A DNA stretch of 64,000 bases from Theristus sp. LFF4_11 (lineage: Eukaryota; Nematoda; Chromadorea; Monhysterida; Xyalidae): NCBI GenBank assembly GCA_030248135.1, contig JASANC010005464.1:124001-188000 (forward strand), written 5' to 3'. The notes below the pieces were generated by a model. It did not search any database, was not told where the DNA came from, and saw only the letters and a program-made list of their open reading frames with translations. Below, piece by piece: positions 56,283-64,000 of this stretch. How positions within the stretch are numbered: the first letter of the stretch is position 1; every line of letters begins with the position of its first letter. Made by a program: the position numbers and the translations under genes.

Positions 56283-58835
56283 CAAATATTATCGATCTCT
56301 AAACGATAGCGGGCGTCAGCAAGTCACAAACTGCTGCACCACTGTGGCGACTGTTGCAATCGTTTTATTAATTCGTCCTCGTTGATAGTAATCAAACACG
56401 CGTGTTTCCCGCGTCAAACATGCCCAAGATTGTGGGTGCGGTCCAAAGACGTATCCAAGCAGTACCAATGGCCGCAAAAAGCGCCCGTTTCGTCCATGGG
56501 TGTGCACACGTGTATGATACAATATGTGATGTCGGTGTCAGTGGACTCACAATGAGTAACGATCAGTATTAGCGCATGAGACCCGGCGGCACGCAAGGCG
56601 TCAATGAGCGGCCTCTGCTATCTGTGACAGCCAAGCTGTCTCCATGCGACCATTCGTCAAAAGCAGCACCCACGTCGCGCATGTACACACATTCAAGTGC
56701 ACCTGAAACACACAATACAACAATGCGCCATGCTTTGTGCGTTTTCACGCATGGCCTCACCCTCCAAACAAACCTCAAACACTCTGATGCTCTCTGTGTA
56801 CGGTGATGGTGTGACATTTTGTCTCAACAACGTTGGTAAGCTGATATTAGCACACGCCACAAAGACAGCCTGACACGACAGAAAGATGAATTTTTACTAC
56901 CTTGCGCGCTACAATAAGTTGCTGACTGAATATACGGCCGCTAATGCATGTTGCCAATAACTAACGCGCCGCTACTAATACGTATACTGTATCTCTGATG
57001 ACTTTTGAAAATTGTGACACTTCAAACTCACATACAAAAACTGTGGTCGTACTGGTCTGACTTTTTCATACAAATATTTGTTCAGCAGCTGTTACAGCGG
57101 TTTCAAAGCATGTGACGCATTTGAGTGTGGTGCACGGGCACCTACAGTGTGTATATATAAACGAGTAACAAACAATTCCTATGTATCTAGATAATACGGT
57201 TTATTGTGTTCAAAACCGGTTCAGGGCTGCGGGTAGAATCAAAATGAATTTCGATCAAACCCACTGAAAACCAACGTGCAGTTTACAATTGTTCAAGAAC
57301 GGATCAAACTGCTGACTGCTATTTTAGGAAAACACGGAACAAAACAAGTTTTTTGTTCAATATTGTTGTTACATCATGATAAGTGTGTTCATTGAACATG
57401 TGAAACGTGCGACCGCCAAATGCAAAATACGGGCACACAATAGCAACGTTCGGCTTTCAAAACCAGAAAAATTCATGTGGCGAAATTTGCGCTGCGAAGT
57501 TTGGATGGAGAGCACGGTGTGACGATGGCACAGAACGTACACGATAGCGCGGTGTAGTACAACAGGGACACAATCGTTTGGCACATCTTCGGCAGCACTC
57601 GTGTTGAAGTTGAGAAACACACCAAAAAACATGGGGGAGGGAGGGGAGGCCAAGACGGTGCGACGGAAACGTCACACAGTCACGGCTGCATATCGCGCTC
57701 GTGTGCCGTGTGTGCGCCAATGCCACAAGTTCCCAAGCGTCAAATCTGACAATTTTCGGCAGCACAGCAGTCGATGGATGGTGTGTGTCTATTGAATGTT
57801 ACTTGAGCGCAAGCAAATGGGCAGAGGCAATGGGCAGAACAGGACAAAAGTGAATTTCAGAGCATACAGTGGTGGCTGATGTGCTGTTGACGAGTGAAGC
57901 CAATTGAATTATGCAATGCCCTTGCCCATGCGCGTCTTGTGTTGTCTGTTCGCTTTGTTATCATTACAGTCTAACAATCGACACGCACACACAACAAGTG
58001 CACACAACTTGTTTTCGCCTTTCGAATGGCACTTTCACAAAAGCAGCGTTTTTGCGTGCGATCAGCGGGCAACACAGATAAGCGGGTCGTGATTCGAGCG
58101 CAAAAGTCAGTTGCGTCAACGCAGCACGCCATGCGGCCGCAGACGCACCCGAAAACGAGCTGTTCAGCTGCTGCGTGCACTCATCAACGCAGCTTTGTCC
58201 GCGTGCTCATGCACCACAGCAGTCAGCACATACAGTGCAGGCATCTTGGGAAACACTGTTGAATGCAGTTTAGCGCATTTATATTACAATTTATATTCCA
58301 GCTGATTTTAGCAACCATCGATTAACGAACACATTGAAAAAAATCGCATAATTAAAAGAAACTCAAAGTTGATGGGGTCAACGAAAATAAAATGACATGA
58401 GCTACATGTATCAGATGGCCGCCTACAGCCATACAAATGGAACTTCCGGATTAGAGCAGAAAAACATACAAAAGCGGTAAAGCCGCCAGTTTCGGGAAAA
58501 ATAATATAAAAACGTACGGTTTACATGTGTGTGTGTGTGCGTTTGTCGCAATGAGAAGTCACGCGAGATGACGTTGCATGTCACAGTATAAAACGGGCTT
58601 AGCTGTTTTGGCTTTGACGCCGTCCATCTAACCGTGGCAAACGTCCAAAGACGCTCATGTTCATTTTGAGAGAGACTCACAAATACAGAACTCGTTATTG
58701 TATCACAACAGGGAGGTATGTATACAAACCTTCATTTTAGACAAAAGTTATATAATCGCGCGCACATGTACGTACTTCCATACGTAGCAGCACATGTATT
58801 TGTTTGACCGTATGAATAAGAATAAATCACAAGTA
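56283..58835. other. Upstream region of the nicotinic receptor
   Basis: 2.5 kb with no recognisable exon, containing TATA-like motifs (for example 'gtgtatatataaac' near 57151) and a G-rich 'gggggagggaggggagg' patch near 57631. Probably the receptor's regulatory region. Confidence 0.4.
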
Positions 58836-59450
58836 CAGTGGCGGCCAAAAGTGTTGGAACGCTGCGCGCGTGTGTGCGTATGAGCCTTGTATTGCGCGTG
58901 TGTTGCATCAGCCGTACAAACGCTATAAAAGAATCCCATGCTAATTTTGTTAGTTTTTTAGACTACTGAGTGTATCTAGTACATGAATCGCAGGTTTTTT
59001 TCACTGAATCATACATTTATTTGACAAATACCGAACATTATAACACGCCTCCATTGCATATGACTGGCAGTAAAACTGATTCAAAATCATTGGCAAGAAA
59101 ACTATTCTTCGCAGTATTAGCGTTTGTTTGTGTTTGACTTGTCTAACAGACGTGTATTGCATTCATGTTTCGGGTTCCAGTCGGGTTGTATTGTTTATTC
59201 CGCTATATTTTAATGCCAATTAATTTTGAAACAGTTTTACTGCCAAATGGAGGCGTGTTGTAATGTTAGGTATCTGTCAAATAAATGTATGCTTCAGTGA
59301 AAAAACCCTGCGGATAGTGTACTAGATACACTCAGTAATCATAAAAGCAAAAAAAAATTTAGCATGGGATTCTTATAATAGCGTTTGTAAGGCTGATGAT
59401 ACACACGCGCACACATGCACGCAGCGTTCCAACACTTTTGGCCGCCACTG
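58836..59450. mobile_element. 615-bp Tc1/mariner-like foldback element
   Basis: Begins 'cagtggcggccaaaagtgtt' and ends with its exact reverse complement; the first 31 bp of both ends are identical and TA flanks both sides (58834-58835, 59451-59452). The arms remain similar for about 280 bp each (shared blocks 'agaatcccatgctaa', 'actgagtgtatctagtaca', 'catacatttatttgaca', 'aacacgcctccatt'), so almost the whole element can fold on itself. No transposase. The TA target and CAGT start are as in Tc1/mariner. Confidence 0.88.
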
Positions 59451-59695
59451 TATGTTTTGTGCTTTGAAAATGACCGGGGACTGGCCACACAGTGCGCGTG
59501 CACTGCAATTTTGGGGCACATAAGAAAAAAACGGAACGTCGGACGCCGTGAGTCGGTGCGAGAAAACAGGGCACATCATAAATGCACATGTACAACAGAA
59601 CGAATGATCAATGTTCACATGAGCACGGTTCATAGGGGAACCGGTAGAGTTTAGTCGAGCGGTGAGCATCAAGCAAGACTGCAATGCGAACGCGC

Positions 59696-62600
59696 TCAGT
59701 ACGATTTGGGGACTAGCCGCATGAAGAGCACCATGCCGACGAACGTGACTGCGACCAGCGCAATCAGCGACCACAGCGCACAGTCGCACCAGGAGCGACG
59801 CGCGATGAACTCGAGACGGTCGGCCTCGCGCCGCAGACGGCTCTCGTTGCCATCGGCCGCACGCTGCACCCGCTGCAACGTCTGCAATGCAACACACAGC
59901 GGTCAGCAGTCGCACATGCGTCAGTGTAGTACACCACTGGACGCACAACTGAAACCGTGGAAAACATTGATTCCAGCAATCAACTGTGTTTTGTTATCTG
60001 CGTCGTAGTGTCTTGATGTGTCTGATCCACCACAAGGGATAGTGGCGCAATAGCATCCACCAAAGCCAAATGATAAAAACTACTGGAATACAAAAAAAAC
60101 ACGTGAAAGGTGACAGGCACGACGAATCAAAAAATTAATAGACTTTTGAGACACCAGAAAAGCCACTTGCAAAAACCCGCGCAGCTGAACTAAACTTCTT
60201 GAATATGCGACTGAACGCGTTTATGCGTTTGAGCAATGTAAAACAGTCAAAGCATCGTAATCCGTTGCTGCAGAAAAAAAACAGACGAGCAGGAACCGAA
60301 CGACGACGAAGAAAAATTTGCAAGATACGTACAATGACAATCTTCTTGTAGAACATTCAACAAGAGCCCATTTCAACGGAAAACCTCATCGACTTTCCCC
60401 ATTGGTCGCACTTCTTTGATCCAAGGCTTTCGAACGTCGAAATTGAACGAACGCGACTAAACCTGCCATCCCTTCAAAATGCTTCTGGCGCGAACTGCCG
60501 CTATTGCACCACAATTTACAACAAGCCCATAAACAGACTGCTGCGCATGTGTATCGTGCTCGAACACGCACGATACGAAAATGAAATGACAAAATGCACC
60601 TGCCAATTTCGATTCACAAGATCTTGAAACAAAGGTGGATAAAAAAACGTAAAAACACCTCATATTCGACGACGTTCAATTGCGAGAAGTTGTTGTTGCA
60701 AATTTGGCAAGCAACAGCAAAAATAAAAAAATCGAGCCCGAAACACGCATTTGAAGACTGATCGAGAATAAACCAAAAATAGACCAGCCACATTGTGATA
60801 AGCACATTTTGGCTCAAGCGAATGTGTCAGTTGCAGAACCAATGCGCCACTGAAACTGAAGCGTGCGACTCGACTGATTCGTACCGGTGCAAGCAAGCAA
60901 TTACGCAGTTTTGTGTTGTGTCGTTGTTTGCGTGCTGCCGAACACAATTCACAGCACAAGCAAACATTAGCGGTGCACACACACGCCAATGAATGACGCA
61001 TTGCAGTTCATCTTGCGCACTTCTTCTTGGAACTTATGGACATTTAGCAAATAAGCAGATACTCCGGGATGAGTACCAGGCTAAGACGGTATGTCTCTGT
61101 GTCACTCGGAACGCATTATGTGCGCACAGCGGTGTGTAAGTGCATGAGGCGCCGCGGTGTGTCTAGTAGTTGCAACGACGCATTCAAATTCACAAATAAC
61201 ACAACAACAACAACAACAACAACAACAGCAAACATCATCGATTCATCTTGATATGCGCTATGTCTCGGAGCCTGAGACTTTCACATGCACTTCTTCGTGT
61301 GCACAAAAAACACAAACAGAAAATACAGATGAACACAGTGGCTGCTGAAGCGTTTATTCCGAACGCTGCTTACTAATGGCGATAAATAATTAACTCCAAA
61401 ACGCGCTGCAACGCTGTAAACTGCCAATTGCGCGTGTTTCCTGCAGTGCAACGCCGTCCAACGGGCATGTGACACTGGACTGAAAATGTGGCAAGCCATT
61501 TTTCAGGCATTGTTTTTGTTATTATATCACTAAAGTATTGTGTAGTCACTGCTGTCATTTTCGAACCTTGAAAATTGACCATAGTGATTACGTTCGATGC
61601 TGTGTATTTTGTGCTCTTCATACCAAAGAAATTGTGAAATAATGAAGTCGACTTTTCAACATCGTTTGTCAGGGACTTTTGTGGTGACAGTGATCACGTC
61701 TGAGCATCATTTTCACTGAGCGCAACGAGCACACAATAGGGGCAGTTCAATGGCAATGCCCCTATGTGCGCAGGCACACAACATGCCAGCGACACACTTC
61801 ATTGGCAGCATCTGTTTCAGAGGTGCCGTCGTTTTGCTTCGTTGAGCTGCACACGGATTATGATACCGTTACAGTGCCATTTATGCTCTCTTGTGTGTTC
61901 GCAAAAGAAACGGAACAGAAAACGGAACGCAATGCAAATCAGCAGTGCTTTCCGCCGGCTTAAAAGAATATGGGCACGGCACGATTGATGAAAAAAGTAT
62001 CATAAGAACAACGGGACACGTGGCGAGGGGACGAGCGCTGCAAAAGCGTTCCATCTTATCAGTGCGGCGTGCATGTGTGCAAGTTTGCAGTCTGTCAGCG
62101 GCACACAAGCACACAGAGCGATTATAATGTCAACGCAATCACGACACGAACATGCCAGCCAACCTGCAATGCTGCACCGCCACAGCTGCGCTTTTCTCTC
62201 CGTGGGTGTGTCACTGTTAGTACACAATGACAACAACAGCTCAGTTTGACAAATGACTCGACACAGGCTCCGCTGAATCTTATGATCCTCGAGCTCTGTG
62301 TTCACTCACACAGTGAGACAATCTGGCTGTTAGGCTTTTCATCCTACTTTCATGTTCCTCTTATGGAACATTTTTTTCGCGCTGGCGTCTAGTCAAACGT
62401 GCAAACCAGCAATACGTGTCGTGTCGCATTTTTCTGGTTCGTGTGCTGTGGTGTTTTGCTGTAAAAACGGCTGCAACGGTGTTGTCAGAGTGTATTAGCG
62501 GCCAACCTATACGTCTGATAGTAATCACATTATGCTTTTGTCAAGTCCGTTCAAGGATTGTTCTCTGACAAACATGGCCACAGTGCTATTCAGACGATAG

Positions 62601-63649
62601 GAACCAGATGAGAGAAAACGTGAACTACCACAGTTCATTACAGATTGAACTGTTTGCTGTGCAGCAAGAAAAACATCGAAGGAGATGCGAATCTGAGCAG
62701 AAGAAACACATCACGATGCAATGCGCGTGGAAACGCAGTTGCAAGATGCATTCTCCAGAGACTCCCTTTGATGTATGTGCACCTTGACGTCTGCTGTTTT
62801 GATTTCTTTTTTGTGTAAATTCAGCTGTAATCAGTTTCAAGCCTGCAGTTGTCAGTTTGTTTCTGCCCGCCAGCAGAAATTTTTATGTGGCTGAGTTATG
62901 GGTTTGGGGCAAGTCAAACTTTCGGTAACGGTGGGTTACAGCTGGACTGGCAAGCCAAACTTTCACCAACAGCTAACTTGCAACTTGATAACAATTTCGG
63001 TCAGGATGGGGCTGGGCTTGTGTGGACGTCTCGTGAACAATCGGCAAACAGACGCAGACGCCGAAACGAGAAATATAAAAAACGGTCACAGCGATGCAAG
63101 CATGCTGAATCGAATCGTGCTCTCGTCTCACCCTGACTGAATGCCGTATGAGAACGAAGCGAATCAGTCGAATAGAAACAATGTGCGAACCTATGAAATG
63201 AAAAAAAACATTTGTGTTATCATCACCAAAATATTTGTTTTTATTGGGAGAAGTTGATGAGTGGTGATTGCTTTGGTGAATGATATAATTTGATGATCAT
63301 TGTTGCCTGTTTGCGCCTTACCCACAATGAGGAGACAGCACAGCAGTGATTTTACAATTCGTGCCACTTTGCCAATGAGTATCGTCTTTCATGGCATGCG
63401 GTGCAAGCAACGGCGTGAAGCAGCGTCAGCCGGGTCATTGCACCTGTGTATCGGTGGTGAGCACGTGCGCGGCGACGGTGACGTTCTGCTTGAGACTGCT
63501 GGTCAGACTCAGCAGATCGTCGGCAAGTCTGCTCTGCATTTGCTGGTGATGCTTCATCACCACGTCCATGTCGTGCAGCTGCTCGTTGGCCGCCGCATCG
63601 CCCGCATCACGCAGACGCAAGCCGGCATCAGCTGCTGCTGACTGCAAGC
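59696..63649 (-). CDS. USE1-type SNARE, C-terminal part (gene continues past the window)
   Basis: Tail-anchored Qc-type SNARE acting in Golgi-to-ER retrograde transport with SEC20 and syntaxin 18. Two minus-strand exons are recognised. The upstream one, 63649-63444, encodes 'QQMQSRLADDLLSLTSSLKQ' followed by 'NVTVAAHVLTTDTQ'. The terminal one, 59881-59696, encodes 'TLQRVQRAADGNESRLRREA', then a coiled region and the membrane anchor (CALWSLIALVAVTFVGMVLF) ending 'MRLVPKSY'. Joined in phase they follow the end of human USE1 (LAEEMLGLARSLK..., then ...ILFIRIMPK) without a gap. The intervening intron is 3562 nt, by far the largest confident one here. The upstream exon begins with phase 1, so N-terminal exons must lie further right, probably beyond 64000. 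Confidence 0.87.
59882..63443. other. Large USE1 intron, 3.6 kb
   Basis: No nested gene is recognised on either strand. It holds an AAC/CAA trinucleotide run (61196-61231) and scattered CA-rich low-complexity DNA. A plus-strand open stretch at 62849-63136 looks mildly coding-like but has no homology I can see. Confidence 0.45.
61196..61231. repeat. AAC trinucleotide microsatellite
   Basis: About ten consecutive 'aac' units on the plus strand. Confidence 0.93.
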
Positions 63650-63817
63650 CTGCACAATCAGCAATGCAACTGCGCTGTCACAAAGCAGGCACCACCGTAA
63701 ACGACTGCTATTCAAAACTGACGCCAATGCTTCACCTGAACATACAATAAAAGAACTTGCTTGAAAATGAAACAAGCAATGGCAAAAATTATGACCTCAT
63801 CATAAATCATCAAAAAT

Positions 63818-64000
63818 CACGCAGTCAAGGCAAAAAAGGATGCCCATGCAGTCACGCACGGCAAAAAGTGCCGGACTTCAAAGTGAAGGCAAAAAGCCTG
63901 GGCACGCAGTCAAAGAAAGAACGCTGGACTCGCAGTTAAGAGGAATAATTCTGGTTACGCAGTGAAAGCGAAAAAAGCCGGGCGGACCACGCCGTGAACG
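63818..64000. repeat. Degenerate ~28-bp minisatellite at the right edge
   Basis: About six imperfect copies of a unit resembling 'cgcagtcaaggcaaaaag' followed by a variable 'cc-gg-c' segment (starting near 63820, 63846, 63876, 63904, 63929 and 63958). It runs off the window edge, so the total length is unknown. Confidence 0.65.

Noticed and set aside
62849..63136. Plus-strand open stretch inside the USE1 intron
   Set aside because: No homology, no clear splice sites in phase, and no partner exon. It is left as intronic DNA.
1..64000. tRNA, rRNA or snRNA genes
   Set aside because: I scanned for tRNA B-box-like and other familiar motifs and found no convincing cloverleaf or conserved RNA sequence. 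A covariance-model search would be decisive.

Overview
This is eukaryotic, intron-rich DNA from a nematode. The key evidence is a complete cuticle collagen gene on the minus strand, with the N-terminal Col_cuticle_N-type domain, cysteine-bounded Gly-X-Y blocks and the usual C-terminal box. Introns are mostly 60-110 nt with GT-AG ends, and a few have been enlarged by repeats. I cannot name the species. A full-length TEP1-like gene makes a Caenorhabditis-like genome less likely, and an early-branching lineage is only a guess.

Seven protein-coding genes can be read by joining exons in phase. Three lie on the plus strand. They are an ethanolaminephosphotransferase (EPT1/SELENOI family, 758-3261, first exon not found), an ARID1/BAF250 subunit of SWI/SNF (8407-21365, 14 exons, 1642 aa) and a TEP1-like TROVE/vWA-DUF4062-NACHT-WD40 giant (22396-40042, about 48 exons, roughly 2800 aa). 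Four lie on the minus strand. They are a cuticle collagen (42641-44447, 303 aa), a Scratch/Snail-type zinc-finger factor (48616-49915, 267 aa as modelled), an alpha-type nicotinic acetylcholine receptor subunit (51864-56282, 638 aa) and the C-terminal half of the ER SNARE USE1 (59696-63649, continuing beyond the window).

Introns and intergenic DNA hold many small mobile elements, several of them foldbacks. There is a 308-bp terminal-inverted-repeat (TIR) element in an EPT1 intron. A 237-bp MITE is present once in an ARID1 intron and once, inverted, in a TEP1 intron. A short 60-87 bp hairpin element makes up nearly all of one TEP1 intron and abuts the 3' splice site of another. A 1.9-kb composite with 61-bp TIRs lies in a TEP1 intron and carries a 38-bp satellite and a strongly G-biased tract. 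A 615-bp Tc1/mariner-like foldback is flanked by TA. There is also a LINE reverse-transcriptase scrap and a dispersed ~95-bp repeat.

The genes are unrelated housekeeping, chromatin, cuticle and neuronal genes, and I see no operon or shared pathway. The points most worth following up are the hairpin element that coincides with an intron, the repeated second half of the ARID domain in ARID1, the complete TEP1 gene in a nematode, and a Scratch-like factor with only three recognisable fingers.
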